A stretch of 64,000 nucleotides of DNA from Pedobacter antarcticus (GTDB lineage: Bacteria; Bacteroidota; Bacteroidia; Sphingobacteriales; Sphingobacteriaceae), in the NCBI RefSeq assembly GCF_900112985.1, contig NZ_FONS01000006.1, positions 1-64,000 of the forward strand. The letters run 5' to 3'. Of this stretch, positions 27,944 through 38,189 are shown piece after piece. A program made the translations under genes and the position numbers. A model generated the notes under the pieces. The model saw only the letters and a list, made by a program, of their open reading frames with translations, did no database searches and was not told the origin of the DNA. Positions within the stretch are counted from its first letter, which is position 1; the number at the start of each line of letters is the position of its first letter.

Positions 27944-28549
27944 TCAAAGTTTAGATGTAGGCAAAAAATTTATTTCAGCCTGATGATTATCATCTACGAC
28001 CTCATTTTCACTTACAACACATAATAGTTCAGCAGCCTGCAATCCATGTTCGGCTTTAATTAACGCTAAAGTCTCCGGAATGGTACCATGTGCTGTATCT
28101 GCACTGAAATATACTTTCAAATACGTCTCCAGACCATGCCATTCCATTTGTCTTACTTTATTTAACTGCATTACAGGATCGCCTTGCAATAAAAGGAAAA
28201 GCGGTTTCCCGGCAGCATGCACTTCCTGCATAAAGTCCAATACCTTTTTGAACAACATTAACTTTAATGGTAGCCGGGCAGTCTGATGCAATAAACCATA
28301 ATTCTTCAGATAGGTCTGAGGAATGCCGAATTTAGCTGCCGTAAGTTCAAATAAGTTTTCAGGCCCGTCTTTCTCATAGGAGTCTTTCATCCAGCTGATT
28401 ATCGCATTCCCATCCATTTGCTCGTTATATTCCATGAACTGGGCAAACAAATAGTATACCTGTAGCAGGTAATCTTTTTCGGGATAGATCACATCATCTA
28501 AACCCAGTACAAATCCTTTATAATTATCTACTGACAGATTACTTTTCAT
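27944..28549 (-). CDS. Degenerate HAD-like protein
   Basis: This 201-residue protein has the layout of a small HAD phosphatase with a helical cap (YKGFVLGLDDVIYPEKDYLLQ at the start aligns with FDLDDTLYPEKDYL of real enzymes), but the first Asp, the nucleophile, is replaced by Gly and the following Thr by Val. The later motifs are also altered: FLLLQGDP in place of a Ser/Thr motif, no clear Lys, and VVSENEVVDD in place of GDxxxxD. It is therefore unlikely to be a phosphatase. It sits 19 bp after the pre-ATP-grasp gene and 33 bp before the S41 protease gene. Confidence 0.62.
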   Translation of the reverse strand: MKSNLSVDNYKGFVLGLDDVIYPEKDYLLQVYYLFAQFMEYNEQMDGNAIISWMKDSYEKDGPENLFELTAAKFGIPQTYLKNYGLLHQTARLPLKLMLFKKVLDFMQEVHAAGKPLFLLLQGDPVMQLNKVRQMEWHGLETYLKVYFSADTAHGTIPETLALIKAEHGLQAAELLCVVSENEVVDDNHQAEINFLPTSKL

Positions 28550-28568
28550 ATTAAGTTTATAATTTTTT

Positions 28569-29078
28569 CTACTGCCCGATCTGCAGCAAATATGGTACTA
28601 AACTATCCTGCTGATTCTCCAACTGAAATACACCGTTCAGTGCTCTTTCCAAACCAAGACTTTCAAGCCTGGAGTTTAATTCCGAATCTGAGCAGTAGAT
28701 TAGTTTACTTTCGTTAAATACAGCCCATGCTATTGCATGAACTAAGCCGCCTTGTTTAATATATTCACCCGACACTGTTCTTTCCGGAAGAAAAATCTTG
28801 ATATTGAATTCTTCAAAAAGCAATACAGAACGCAAAAGCGGATCTAATTCGAAATCATAAAGAGGCACCAGACATTCTACCTGCAGATCCAGACAGTGTG
28901 TGAGCAAATTATGTGCAATGACTGTATCGTTTCTTTCGCCCAGACTAATAAACTGGTATTTTGCAGAAGTAAATGCAGGAATTGAGCCGTAATCGGCCAG
29001 GATGAGGTTATCGGCAGCAAAGGCTTTAGAGACCTTTAGCGCCTGGGCAGATTTTCCGCCGGTAATTAATGTTTTCAA
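28569..29078 (-). CDS. Stand-alone pre-ATP-grasp domain protein
   Basis: A 169-residue protein resembling only the N-terminal Rossmann-like domain of ATP-grasp ligases of the CarB/PylC kind: MKTLITGGKSAQALKVSKAFAADNLILADYGSIP, then LLTHCLDLQVECLVPLYDFELDPLL. The ATP-binding and catalytic ATP-grasp halves are missing, and the gene ends in ordinary fashion rather than by an obvious frameshift. The only start available is a TTG at 29078, three bases after the lolD stop; an in-frame TAA lies just upstream. Its link with the degenerate HAD protein mirrors ATP-grasp/HAD gene pairs in other Bacteroidota, but function is unknown. Confidence 0.6.
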   Translation of the reverse strand: MKTLITGGKSAQALKVSKAFAADNLILADYGSIPAFTSAKYQFISLGERNDTVIAHNLLTHCLDLQVECLVPLYDFELDPLLRSVLLFEEFNIKIFLPERTVSGEYIKQGGLVHAIAWAVFNESKLIYCSDSELNSRLESLGLERALNGVFQLENQQDSLVPYLLQIGQ

Positions 29079-29081
29079 ATT

Positions 29082-29732
29082 TTATACGATTAAACCGTCT
29101 TTCATGGTGACAACCCTGTCACTAATTTCAGCGAGGTCTTTATTATGGGTAACAATTACAAAAGTTTGTTGAAAATTATCACGCAGTGTAATGAAGAACT
29201 GGTGCAGGCTATCGGCATTTGCGGAATCCAGGTTTCCCGAAGGTTCATCTGCCAAAATAATAGCCGGACGGTTAATCAATGCCCTGGCCACGGCTATCCG
29301 TTGCTGCTCTCCTCCTGAAAGTTGATTTGGTTTATGACTTGCCCGGTCTTTAAGACCAAGAAGATCTAATAGCTCCATTGCATAGTTTTCACTTTCTCTC
29401 TTACTCTTTTTCGCTATAAAGGCCGGAATGCAGATATTTTCCAAAGCGGTAAATTCGGGTAGAAGGTGGTGAAACTGAAAAACAAAACCGATATTTTTAT
29501 TTCTGAATACACTTAGCTCCTCTCCATTGAGCTCATGAAGTCTGGCACCATTTAATTCGACAGTACCTTCATCTGCTTTATCCAGTGTGCCCAGTATATG
29601 AAGCAAGGTACTCTTACCCGCACCTGAAGCACCGATAATACTGACGATCTCTCCTTTAGCGATCTCAAAATCTACTCCTTTAAGAATTGGCAGATTCCCA
29701 TAAGCTTTTTTTATACCTGCGGCTTTTAGCAT
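29082..29732 (-). CDS. lolD: ABC transporter ATPase, LolD type
   Basis: A 216-residue ATPase with Walker [17 protein letters not shown]-loop [12 protein letters not shown], signature [15 protein letters not shown], Walker [14 protein letters not shown] and the H-loop VTHNKDL. The [13 protein letters not shown] stretch and overall length match LolD, which powers extraction of lipoproteins from the inner membrane by LolCE; the MacB/FtsE branch is the alternative. No permease is adjacent. It is first of a four-gene leftward run that includes an S41 lipoprotein protease. Confidence 0.85.
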   Translation of the reverse strand: MLKAAGIKKAYGNLPILKGVDFEIAKGEIVSIIGASGAGKSTLLHILGTLDKADEGTVELNGARLHELNGEELSVFRNKNIGFVFQFHHLLPEFTALENICIPAFIAKKSKRESENYAMELLDLLGLKDRASHKPNQLSGGEQQRIAVARALINRPAIILADEPSGNLDSANADSLHQFFITLRDNFQQTFVIVTHNKDLAEISDRVVTMKDGLIV

Positions 29733-29864
29733 CCTGCAAACTTACAAAATTGACTTTATAATTGTGTACAGCTGAATTGTAGCCTTTTTTCTACATCATA
29801 AAAGGGAGAATAAGTTTTTAAAACCAATCTGAAATTGTAGATTTGGATCAAATTTTTTCAGCAA

Positions 29865-31055
29865 ATGAATATACACGAATATCAAGGTAAAGAAATACTT
29901 AAAAGTTTTGGTGTTGCCGTACAAGAAGGCATCGTTGCCGAAACTGTTGAGCAGGCTGTAGAAGCTGCAAAAAAAATGAAAGCAGACTACAACTCTGACT
30001 GGGTAGTGATCAAAGCGCAAATCCATGCTGGCGGTAGAGGAAAAGGTGGAGGCGTTAAATTGGCCAAAAACCTTGATGAAGTTACACAGAGAGCTACTGA
30101 TATTTTAGGTATGCAGCTGGTAACACCTCAGACAGGCGCGGAAGGTAAAAAAGTTAATAAAATTCTGGTCGCACAGGATGTTTATTATCCAGGTGCATCT
30201 GAAACCAAAGAGTTTTATATCAGCGTATTATTAAACCGTAGCAGTGGAAGAAACATCATTATGTACTCTACCGAAGGTGGAATGGATATTGAAGAAGTTG
30301 CTGAGCACACACCTCATTTAATTTTCAAAGAAGAAATTGATCCTAAAGTTGGTCTTCAGGCTTTTCAGGCGCGTAAAATCGCTTTCAACTTAGGCTTAAG
30401 CGGTGGCGCTTTCAAAGAAATGGTGAAATTTGTGACTGCGCTTTACAAAGCGTATGATAATACAGATTCTGCAATGTTTGAGATTAACCCTGTTTTAAAG
30501 ACATCTGATGACAAAATCATCGCAGTTGACGCTAAGGTTGACTTAGATGAGAACGCTTTATACCGTCATCCGGACTACGCAGCAATGCGTGATAAACTTG
30601 AAGAAGATCCTACCGATGTTGAAGCTAGTGAATCTAACCTAAACTATGTAAAACTTGACGGAAACGTTGGCTGTATGGTTAACGGTGCAGGTCTTGCTAT
30701 GGCTACAATGGATATTATTAAAATTGCAGGTGGTGAACCAGCAAATTTCCTGGATGTAGGTGGAACAGCTAATGCACAAACAGTTAAAGCAGGATTCAAT
30801 ATTATTTTAAAAGATCCTAACGTAAAAGCTATCCTGATTAACATATTTGGTGGTATCGTTCGTTGTGACCGTGTTGCACAAGGTGTTATTGATGCTTATA
30901 AAGAAATTGGTGATATTCCAGTGCCAATTATCTGCCGTCTTCAAGGTACAAATGCTGAAGAAGCTAAGAAGTTAATTGATGAGTCTGGCTTAAAAGTATT
31001 TTCAGCGATTGCATTAAAAGATGCGGCTGCTCTTGTTACTCAAGTTTTAGCTTAA
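29865..31055 (+). CDS. sucC: Succinyl-CoA ligase (ADP-forming) beta subunit
   Basis: The ATP-grasp subunit of the TCA-cycle enzyme that makes succinate and ATP from succinyl-CoA. The 396-residue protein has MNIHEYQGKEILKSFGV, the nucleotide site VVIKAQIHAGGRGKGGGVKLA (residues ~46-66), MFEINPVLKTSD and the phosphohistidine-helix/CoA-facing segments GCMVNGAGLAMATMD and NIFGGIVRCDRVAQG. The alpha subunit gene sucD is not adjacent, which is common in this phylum. A TAGATTTG -7 box at 29838-29845 lies 20 bp before the ATG, and a strong terminator follows. Confidence 0.96.
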   Translation: MNIHEYQGKEILKSFGVAVQEGIVAETVEQAVEAAKKMKADYNSDWVVIKAQIHAGGRGKGGGVKLAKNLDEVTQRATDILGMQLVTPQTGAEGKKVNKILVAQDVYYPGASETKEFYISVLLNRSSGRNIIMYSTEGGMDIEEVAEHTPHLIFKEEIDPKVGLQAFQARKIAFNLGLSGGAFKEMVKFVTALYKAYDNTDSAMFEINPVLKTSDDKIIAVDAKVDLDENALYRHPDYAAMRDKLEEDPTDVEASESNLNYVKLDGNVGCMVNGAGLAMATMDIIKIAGGEPANFLDVGGTANAQTVKAGFNIILKDPNVKAILINIFGGIVRCDRVAQGVIDAYKEIGDIPVPIICRLQGTNAEEAKKLIDESGLKVFSAIALKDAAALVTQVLA

Positions 31056-31081
31056 TTCGTATAGTTCTAATTTTATAGATT

Positions 31082-31114
31082 AAAAACCGGTTGTTAAGAC
31101 AACCGGTTTTTTTT
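31082..31114 (+). terminator. sucC terminator
   Basis: AAAACCGGTTG pairs with CAACCGGTTTT across a 6-nt loop and is followed by a run of T residues. Confidence 0.9.
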
Positions 31115-31130
31115 ATGCTTGAAATTTTCC

Positions 31131-31191
31131 AAAAAAAAAGATCCTCAGCCCTGAAGCCGAGGATCTTTAACCAAATATAAATTAAACGAGC
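31131..31191 (-). ncRNA. Candidate small RNA of about 60 nt
   Basis: On the minus strand a TTG (complement of 31223-31225), 19 bp, then TATATTTG (complement of 31196-31203) form a consensus promoter. Starting near 31191, about 25 nt of unstructured U-rich sequence precede a hairpin, AAAGATCCTC pairing with GAGGATCTTT with an inner GGC-UUCA-GGGC segment, directly followed by nine U residues. No open reading frame of note lies within or after it before the convergent sucC end. It therefore looks like a free-standing short transcript. No family is recognised. Confidence 0.4.
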
Positions 31192-31195
31192 AACA

Positions 31196-31225
31196 CAAAT
31201 ATAGATATTATGTGATAAAAAACAA
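31196..31225 (-). promoter_or_regulatory. Promoter of the candidate small RNA
   Basis: On the minus strand TTG and TATATTTG are 19 bp apart, matching the Bacteroidota consensus, and point toward the hairpin-terminator at 31131-31167. Confidence 0.45.
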
Positions 31226-31560
31226 GTTTTATATTTATTTTTTCATAAAAAATGAATAAACCCGCACAAATAAGAATAAAACACATCATAAAATGATTAA
31301 AAAAGTAATAAAATCAAATTTAACACCAAATAAACAACAATAAAACAATACTAAAATGACTTAAAAACATAAAACACTGATTTAAACCAGTAAAAAACAA
31401 TTAAAAATTCAATAAAAAAGAATTAAATTATAGAATAACCCGAAAAAATCATTAAAAACAAATAAAATAAACGAAATTCAACTTAAATCCAAAAAAAAGG
31501 TCTCTTTCAAATAATTCATGTTATTTAACAGCCTCTAAATCAAAATCATTATTTTTACGC
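31200..31560. other. Extremely AT-rich non-coding stretch
   Basis: By my count 31201-31500 is about 18 percent G+C, with strong excess of A over T on the plus strand and many AATAAAA, TTAAAAA and AAACAA words. No coding frame is credible. It lies upstream of asnS and of the minus-strand small-RNA promoter and may act as a bendable upstream region. Confidence 0.5.
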
Positions 31561-31575
31561 GTTCCATATAAAATC

Positions 31576-33024
31576 ATGATTAAAAGAGAAAAAATAAAAA
31601 GCCTGTTAAACACTACTGATTTTAACAGAGAAGTAAGCGTTATGGGTTGGGTAAAAACCTTCCGCAACAACCAGTTTATAGCCCTCAATGACGGTTCCTG
31701 CATGGGAAATCTTCAGATCGTTGTTGACTTTAATAATACAGCAGAAGAATTACTAAAAAGAATCACGACAGGAGCTGCAATTGCTATTAAAGGCCAGTTG
31801 GTGGAATCTCTTGGAAAAGGTCAGCGTGTGGAAGTTAAAGCTACCTCAGTTGAAATTCTCGGAGACAGTGATCCTGAAAAATTTCCATTGCAACCTAAAA
31901 AACACAGTTTAGAATTTTTACGTGAAATTGCACATCTGCGTTTCCGTACAAATACTTTTAATGCAGTATTTAAAATTCGTCATGCATTGGCGTTTGCTGT
32001 TCACCAGTTTTATAATGAGCGCGGATTCGTCTATATGCATACGCCAGTTATCACTGCCTCTGATGCAGAAGGTGCTGGTGAAATGTTTCGCGTTACCACT
32101 TTAGATTTTGATCAGACTCCAAGGACTGAAGACGGAAAAGTTGATTTTTCTGAAGACTTTTTTGGACGAGCAACCAATCTGACTGTTTCCGGCCAGCTGG
32201 AAGGCGAACTTGCTGCAATGGCTTTTGGAGAGATCTATACATTTGGTCCTACTTTCAGAGCTGAAAACTCAAATACCACACGCCACCTTGCAGAATTCTG
32301 GATGATTGAACCAGAAGTTGCTTTCGCTGATCTGGAAGACAATATGCAACTGGCAGAGGATATGATGAAGTATCTTATCTCTTACGCAAGAGAACATTGT
32401 AGAGAAGAACTGGAATTCCTGAATAACCGTCTACTGGAAGAAGAAAAAAATAAGCCTCAACAGGAACGTTCCGAACTTTCCTTACTGGAGAAGCTTGATT
32501 TCTGTGTCAATAACGACTTCCAAAGATTAACTTATACAGAAGCAATTGCTATTCTGAAATCATCAAAGCCAAATCAGAAAAAACAGTTTAAATATATAAT
32601 TAATGAATGGGGTGCAGATCTGCAATCGGAACACGAGCGTTATCTGGTTGAGAAACACTTTAAAAAGCCAGTTATCCTCACAGATTACCCTGCAGACATT
32701 AAGTCATTCTACATGCGTCAGAATGAACCGGATTCCGAAGGTAGAAGAACTGTTGCTGCTATGGACGTACTTTTCCCTGGTATCGGTGAAATGATTGGCG
32801 GATCACAGAGAGAGGAACGTATGGATAGACTGACACAAAGAATGGATGAATTAAACATCCCTCAGGAAGAGTTATGGTGGTATCTAGACACTCGTCGTTT
32901 CGGTACAGCACCACATTCAGGCTTTGGGCTTGGATTTGAGCGGCTGATATTATTCGTGACGGGTATGACCAACATCAGAGACGTTATCGCCTTTCCACGT
33001 TTCCCTAAGAATGCAGAATTTTAA
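31576..33024 (+). CDS. asnS: Asparaginyl-tRNA synthetase
   Basis: A class II synthetase that charges tRNA-Asn. The 482-residue protein has the N-terminal OB-fold anticodon domain ([30 protein letters not shown], residues ~20-50) and class II motif 1 ([27 protein letters not shown]), motif 2 ([26 protein letters not shown]) and motif 3 ([27 protein letters not shown]). The [16 protein letters not shown] sequence is typical of AsnS rather than AspS. It lies alone between an AT-rich leader and a bidirectional terminator. Confidence 0.96.
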   Translation: MIKREKIKSLLNTTDFNREVSVMGWVKTFRNNQFIALNDGSCMGNLQIVVDFNNTAEELLKRITTGAAIAIKGQLVESLGKGQRVEVKATSVEILGDSDPEKFPLQPKKHSLEFLREIAHLRFRTNTFNAVFKIRHALAFAVHQFYNERGFVYMHTPVITASDAEGAGEMFRVTTLDFDQTPRTEDGKVDFSEDFFGRATNLTVSGQLEGELAAMAFGEIYTFGPTFRAENSNTTRHLAEFWMIEPEVAFADLEDNMQLAEDMMKYLISYAREHCREELEFLNNRLLEEEKNKPQQERSELSLLEKLDFCVNNDFQRLTYTEAIAILKSSKPNQKKQFKYIINEWGADLQSEHERYLVEKHFKKPVILTDYPADIKSFYMRQNEPDSEGRRTVAAMDVLFPGIGEMIGGSQREERMDRLTQRMDELNIPQEELWWYLDTRRFGTAPHSGFGLGFERLILFVTGMTNIRDVIAFPRFPKNAEF

Positions 33025-33035
33025 GAACACAATAA

Positions 33036-33078
33036 AATAAAAGAGGGTCCTGCTAATACAGCAGGACCCTCTTTTATT
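33036..33078. terminator. Bidirectional terminator
   Basis: AATAAAAGAGGGTCCTGC pairs perfectly with GCAGGACCCTCTTTTATT across a 7-nt loop, serving the convergent asnS and glutamate-synthase-like genes. Confidence 0.9.
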
Positions 33079-33092
33079 GACTTATTAAGCGC

Positions 33093-34754
33093 TTAACCAG
33101 CAAACGGTTGCGGCGCATTGCCCGGTGCATTCGCATGTGCATAATCCATAGAGGTTGCTCTATAGTCTGTCGGTGCAAAGCTAGAAGCCTTACTCAGGGC
33201 CATTCCCAATTCAAATCTCAAAGGATAAGGTGTGCTTAACAGGCTACCCTCAGGGATATAAGGGAATGTTTCCATGTAGGACTGGGTTACATTCGGTGCA
33301 ATTCTTCTGTTTATATAAGCACGTGTCAATTGCTCAGTCTGTCTTAAGCCGGCTGCACCCAACAATTCCACAGCACTGGCCACCGTCAATCTGTGATAAT
33401 TAAATACACGCACTTTCTTGTCATCCACGACTAATCCTTTCATCAAGCTCTGATCTTGTGTAGCGACACCAGTCGGACAGGTATTGCTGTTACACTCCAG
33501 CGCCTGTATGCAGCCGAGCGCGAACATCATTCCCCTTGCAGAATTACAAATATCTGCACCAAGCGCTATATTTTTTACCAGGTCGAAACCAGAAGACACT
33601 TTTCCGGATGCAATAATTTTAATATGTTTCTTCAAGTCAAATCCTGTCAATACATCGTATACGAAAGCAACACCTTCTCTTAAAGGCATACCTACTGCAT
33701 TCGAGAATTCCTGAGGAGATGCTCCCGTACCACCTTCACCACCATCTACGGTAATGAAATCTACGTAGGTACCTGTTTCCACCATGGCTTTACAAATTGC
33801 GAAAAACTCACTTTTACGTCCGATACATAATTTAATACCTACCGGTTTACCATCCGATAATTCACGTAATTTCTGAACAAAAGTCACCAGCTCGACCGGT
33901 GTGCTGAAAGCAGAGTGAGCAGGTGGAGATATAATATCAAAACCCTGTTTTACTAATCTGATTCTCGCAATTTCAGGCGTTACTTTTCCCGCTGGAAGTA
34001 TTCCCCCGTGACCTGGTTTGGCACCCTGAGATAATTTGATTTCAATCATTTTAACCTGAGATCCTTTTGCCCGCTCGGAGAAAGCATCAAAATTAAAGGT
34101 ACCATCATGATTTCTGCAACCAAAGTATCCGGTACCGATCTGCCAGATCAAATCTCCTTTTGGAGCCGCATGGTAATCACTAATTCCACCTTCTCCGGTA
34201 TTATGTGCAAAGTTCCCCATGAAAGCACCGCCGTTTAAAGCAAGAATAGCATTCTGACTTAATGAGCCAAAACTCATAGCAGAAATATTAAAGATACTAG
34301 ACGAATAGGGCTGTTTACATTCCGGGCCCCCAACGGTAATTCTCGGATCTTCATTTAATTCATGATGGCTGATCGCAGAAATACTATGGCTCAACCATTC
34401 ATACCCATTTTCATAAACGTCCAACTGTGTACCAAATGGAATAGTATCATTCTCTTTTTTTGCACGCTGATAGATCAAAGATCTGTTTAATCTACTGAAT
34501 GGCTTACCATTAGTATCACTTTCAACAAAATATTGATAAACTTTAGGACGAAGGTCTTCCGCAAAATATCTTAAACGGCCGACCACCGGGTAGTTTCGGA
34601 CAATACTATGTTTAGGTTGGTACAAATCATAGATACCTAACAAAATGACCGGACCAATAAAAATAAACGCCCAGTAAAAGGGCGGCCATGCAAGGCTAAT
34701 CATCAAAGTTGCCGATACTAAAAACGCGGCAATCGCAATAAATGCTTTTCTCAT
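33093..34754 (-). CDS. FMN-binding glutamate synthase-family protein
   Basis: A 553-residue protein corresponding to the FMN/iron-sulfur central part of glutamate synthase (GltB) without the amidotransferase or C-terminal domains. Two N-terminal hydrophobic segments (residues ~5-45) anchor it in the membrane, unlike GltB. Core motifs include [59 protein letters not shown] and the cluster-binding [15 protein letters not shown] with three cysteines nearby. The family's reaction is not established; an ammonia-dependent glutamate synthase role is often guessed. It is monocistronic. Confidence 0.88.
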   Translation of the reverse strand: MRKAFIAIAAFLVSATLMISLAWPPFYWAFIFIGPVILLGIYDLYQPKHSIVRNYPVVGRLRYFAEDLRPKVYQYFVESDTNGKPFSRLNRSLIYQRAKKENDTIPFGTQLDVYENGYEWLSHSISAISHHELNEDPRITVGGPECKQPYSSSIFNISAMSFGSLSQNAILALNGGAFMGNFAHNTGEGGISDYHAAPKGDLIWQIGTGYFGCRNHDGTFNFDAFSERAKGSQVKMIEIKLSQGAKPGHGGILPAGKVTPEIARIRLVKQGFDIISPPAHSAFSTPVELVTFVQKLRELSDGKPVGIKLCIGRKSEFFAICKAMVETGTYVDFITVDGGEGGTGASPQEFSNAVGMPLREGVAFVYDVLTGFDLKKHIKIIASGKVSSGFDLVKNIALGADICNSARGMMFALGCIQALECNSNTCPTGVATQDQSLMKGLVVDDKKVRVFNYHRLTVASAVELLGAAGLRQTEQLTRAYINRRIAPNVTQSYMETFPYIPEGSLLSTPYPLRFELGMALSKASSFAPTDYRATSMDYAHANAPGNAPQPFAG

Positions 34755-34833
34755 TACTTGTCAGTTTTACAAATTAGGAGCAATGTTACGACATTTATCT
34801 ATTTACTCAGTTAAATTTTCAGTAAATTTACAC

Positions 34834-35454
34834 ATGCTAATCAAAATCTACCCCGAAAATCCGAACGATAAAGCCATCGAACAGGTGGTTGAAGTCTTGA
34901 AAAAGGGCGGCATTATTATCTACCCTACTGACACTATTTATGGATTGGGCTGTGACATTACAAACCAGCGCGCGATCGAAAAGATCTGTAAGATCAGGGG
35001 GATAAAACCAGAAAAAGCTAACTTTTCATTTATCTGTTCTGACCTGAGTCATATATCAGATTATATCAAACCTATTGATACCGCTGCTTTCCGCGTATTG
35101 AAAAAAGCACTTCCCGGCCCCTTTACATTTATCTTTAACGCTAGTAATAACGTACCCAAACTGCTTAGTTCGAACAAGAAGACGGTTGGTATACGTGTAC
35201 CAGATAACACGATTGCCAGAGAAATTGTAAGGGCACTTGGTAATCCGATTTTATCTACTTCCATTAAAGATGATGATGAGGTAATAGAATATTCAACAGA
35301 CCCCGAATTAATCCATGAAAAATATGAGGATCTCGTAGACCTTGTTATAGATGGAGGATATGGAGATAATGAAGCTTCGACTGTCGTTGATTGTACTCAA
35401 GGTGATTTTGAAATCATAAGGGAAGGAAAAGGAAATCTGGACCTCTATTTATAG
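34834..35454 (+). CDS. Sua5/YciO/YrdC-family protein
   Basis: A 206-residue YrdC-fold protein. [52 protein letters not shown] and TVGIRVPDN are the conserved nucleotide/threonine-site blocks of L-threonylcarbamoyladenylate synthases, which make the precursor of t6A37 in ANN-decoding tRNAs. Length and the [10 protein letters not shown] variant are closer to YciO than to TsaC, so the activity is uncertain. I use the ATG at 34834, which directly precedes the conserved first strand; a frame opening at 34783 adds poorly conserved residues overlapping the promoter region. Confidence 0.85.
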   Translation: MLIKIYPENPNDKAIEQVVEVLKKGGIIIYPTDTIYGLGCDITNQRAIEKICKIRGIKPEKANFSFICSDLSHISDYIKPIDTAAFRVLKKALPGPFTFIFNASNNVPKLLSSNKKTVGIRVPDNTIAREIVRALGNPILSTSIKDDDEVIEYSTDPELIHEKYEDLVDLVIDGGYGDNEASTVVDCTQGDFEIIREGKGNLDLYL

Positions 35455-35491
35455 CCGGCGATCTTTACTTGTTTATGACAAGCTCATTTAT

Positions 35492-35531
35492 AAAAAAAGC
35501 AGCTTTCCCACAAGATGAGAAAGCTGCTTTT
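35492..35531. terminator. Bidirectional terminator
   Basis: AAAAGCAGCTTTC and GAAAGCTGCTTTT form a 13-bp stem between the Sua5-family gene and the leftward trp operon. Confidence 0.88.
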
Positions 35532-35549
35532 AATTTATTACACGCAGTT

Positions 35550-36338
35550 CTAAGACTGACTCAGCACGGTGCCGGTAAACTCTTCCATAAAAGAACTTAC
35601 ACCTTCGGCCGGATTCGGCGACTGCAGTGACTTTACAAATGCAGTTCCGATAATGCCGCCGTTTGCATACTGGCAGGCCTTATCAAAAGTTTCTTTGCTG
35701 CTAATCCCAAAACCGATCATAGTTGGGTTCTTTAATTCCATTGCTTTAATCCTTGAAAAATATGCACTTGTTGTATCAGATACCTGTAAATTCTGCCCAG
35801 TCGTTGCCGAAGAAGATAAAAGGTAGATAAACCCCTTACTCAGACCGTCAATCTTCCTGATCCGTTCTTCCGAAGTTTGCGGAGTAACCAGAAAAACGTT
35901 ACAGATATCATACTTTAGAAACACATCCTGATATAATTCTTCGTACTCATACATCGGAAGATCTGGGACAATACAACCATCTACCCCTGCTTCAGCGCAA
36001 GCTTTACAAAAATTCTCTACACCGTATTGTAATACAGGATTAACATATCCCATTAGTAAAACCGGAACGGTAACCTTATTTCTCAGTTCCTTTAATTGTT
36101 TAAATAATAAATCCAGGGTCATTCCACTATCCAGCGCAAGTTTGCTGCTAGCTTGAATTACCGGACCATCTGCAACAGGATCAGAATAAGGAAAACCGAT
36201 TTCAAGCATATCAGCACCGGATTTCTCCAACGCTTCAGCAATGCTAACGGTGTCACCTAGACCAGGATATCCGGCGGTATAATAAATGGATAAGACATTG
36301 TTTTTTTTCTTTTCGAATAACTGATTAATTCTGTTCAT
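35550..36338 (-). CDS. trpA: Tryptophan synthase alpha subunit
   Basis: Cleaves indole-3-glycerol phosphate to indole and glyceraldehyde 3-phosphate, passing indole to TrpB. The 262-residue TIM-barrel protein has the catalytic residues E46 and D57 in DMLEIGFPYSDPVADGPVIQ, the TPQTSEERI loop-6 segment and the phosphate-binding GFGISSKETF and GGIIGTAFVK. It is the last gene of the trp operon, 21 bp after trpFB, and ends in a shared terminator. The family-typical AGxP/D entry is here TAGYPG. Confidence 0.96.
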   Translation of the reverse strand: MNRINQLFEKKKNNVLSIYYTAGYPGLGDTVSIAEALEKSGADMLEIGFPYSDPVADGPVIQASSKLALDSGMTLDLLFKQLKELRNKVTVPVLLMGYVNPVLQYGVENFCKACAEAGVDGCIVPDLPMYEYEELYQDVFLKYDICNVFLVTPQTSEERIRKIDGLSKGFIYLLSSSATTGQNLQVSDTTSAYFSRIKAMELKNPTMIGFGISSKETFDKACQYANGGIIGTAFVKSLQSPNPAEGVSSFMEEFTGTVLSQS

Positions 36339-36359
36339 ATATATATAACCTGCCGGTAA

Positions 36360-38189
36360 TTAAAATCCAAAATGTTTCATATAGGTTTCCATGTCTTTGT
36401 CTCCCCTGCCGGAAAGGCAAACAACAACATTCTCCTTGCCTGTAAACTCCATTTTTTCGAGATAGGCGAGTGCATGTGCGCTTTCTATAGCAGGAATAAT
36501 TCCTTCCAGCTGCGTGAGTAGCAGACCTGCGTCCAGAGACTCTTCATCGCTCACTGATACATATTCAGCACGGGTAGTTTTAAACAAATGTGCATGCTGG
36601 GGACCTATCCCGGGGTAGTCGAGCCCAGCGGAAATGGAATAAGGTTCAATTACCTGACCGTCGTCTGTCTGCATTAAAATACTCCTGCTTCCATGAAGTA
36701 CTCCTTCCTTACCCAAAGCAGTTGTCGCAGCAGAATGCCCACTGTGAACACCTTTACCCGCAGCTTCTACAGCGATAAGCTTCACATCTTTATCATTTAC
36801 AAAATGATAGAACATACCCATTGCATTACTGCCACCACCAACACAGGCTAGGACGTAATCAGGTTGATCATTTCCTGTCTGTTCCAGTAATTGTTTTTTA
36901 GTCTCTTCTGATATAACCGACTGAAAAAGTGCGACCATATCCGGATAAGGATGCGGCCCAACTACAGAACCAATAATATAATGTGTATCAATAGGATTAT
37001 TAATCCAGTCACGCATGGCTTCATTGGTTGCATCTTTCAACGTTTTACTGCCGGAAACAGCAGACACAACTTTCGCACCCAGCATTTTCATTCTGGCCAC
37101 ATTAGGTGCCTGACGCTGAATATCGATTTCTCCCATATACACCACACATTCCAAACCACGCAGCGCACAAACAGTAGCTGTTGCAACGCCATGCTGTCCG
37201 GCACCGGTTTCGGCAATAATCCTTTTTTTGCCCAGCTTTTCCGCTAACAGGATCTGACCAATGGTATTGTTAATTTTATGCGCACCGGTATGATTGAGAT
37301 CTTCCCTTTTCAGAAAGATGTTCGCATTATACTTTTCAGACAAACGTTTTGCCAGATATAAAGGAGAAGGTCTGCCTACGTAATCTTTAAGCAACGCCCT
37401 GAATTCCTGCTGAAATTCTGGCGCATTGATAATTTCAAGGTAATGCTGACGAAGTTCTTCTACATTCGGATATAACATTTCAGGAATATATGCTCCTCCA
37501 AAATCACCGTAATAGCCTTTTTCATTAACAAAATAATTCATATCGTTATAATTTTTAGCAGCCGGGGCCGCATTCCATAAAGTAAAAAATGTACTAAGTA
37601 GTTCTATGTCTTTTAACCCGGGTGATATTTCGAACCTACTGTTAACATCTATAAAATGTAGACGCTTATCATCGATTGATGCCAGTTCATTCACATCATC
37701 CGGGCCAATTCCACCACTTAGGAAATAAGGCTGATTTAACCGGTATTGTTTTAATAAAGACCAGTCAAAACGTTTACCTGATCCGCCATGGTTTACCGTC
37801 AGCGTATCAAAAAGAAAATAACTGGTTACCTTTTCATAAGCAATAAGACTTTCAAAATCAAATGAATAATTAACCCCAAAAGCCTTAATCACCTCAGTAT
37901 ATGGCTGTAAGGCAGCGCAATACTCCGGACTTTCAGCACCATGTAACTGTACTGCCTTAAGTTCATATAAAGCTATCAGCCTCTTTACTTCTTCCAATGT
38001 TTCATTGACAAAAACACCTGTAGTTTTAATCGTTGCAGGAATTGAACTGAGCAATTCAGGATCAACAGAACCAATGTACCTGGCAGAACCAGGATAAAAA
38101 ATAAACCCTATATAAGCAGGGTGAAGAGCTGTAACAGCCTGAATGTTCATCAAATCCCGCATTCCGCAAACTTTTAACCCTGCTTTCAT
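36360..38189 (-). CDS. trpFB: Fused phosphoribosylanthranilate isomerase-tryptophan synthase beta
   Basis: One uninterrupted 609-residue frame carries two enzymes. Residues 1-205 are TrpF (KVCGM with Cys8, [26 protein letters not shown] with Asp128, [16 protein letters not shown]). After a short linker, [11 protein letters not shown], residues 217-609 are a full TrpB beginning [21 protein letters not shown], with PLP lysine K305 in HTGAHKINN, the phosphate loop VGGGSNAMG and the monovalent-cation region. A separate TrpB start could be the ATG complementary to 37539-37541. The start overlaps the trpD stop by 4 bp. Channelled or coupled synthesis of the two enzymes is inferred. Confidence 0.92.
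   Translation of the reverse strand: MKAGLKVCGMRDLMNIQAVTALHPAYIGFIFYPGSARYIGSVDPELLSSIPATIKTTGVFVNETLEEVKRLIALYELKAVQLHGAESPEYCAALQPYTEVIKAFGVNYSFDFESLIAYEKVTSYFLFDTLTVNHGGSGKRFDWSLLKQYRLNQPYFLSGGIGPDDVNELASIDDKRLHFIDVNSRFEISPGLKDIELLSTFFTLWNAAPAAKNYNDMNYFVNEKGYYGDFGGAYIPEMLYPNVEELRQHYLEIINAPEFQQEFRALLKDYVGRPSPLYLAKRLSEKYNANIFLKREDLNHTGAHKINNTIGQILLAEKLGKKRIIAETGAGQHGVATATVCALRGLECVVYMGEIDIQRQAPNVARMKMLGAKVVSAVSGSKTLKDATNEAMRDWINNPIDTHYIIGSVVGPHPYPDMVALFQSVISEETKKQLLEQTGNDQPDYVLACVGGGSNAMGMFYHFVNDKDVKLIAVEAAGKGVHSGHSAATTALGKEGVLHGSRSILMQTDDGQVIEPYSISAGLDYPGIGPQHAHLFKTTRAEYVSVSDEESLDAGLLLTQLEGIIPAIESAHALAYLEKMEFTGKENVVVCLSGRGDKDMETYMKHFGF

Noticed and set aside
36951..37247. Long plus-strand frame inside trpFB
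   Set aside because: Antisense shadow of the TrpB coding sequence without domain content.
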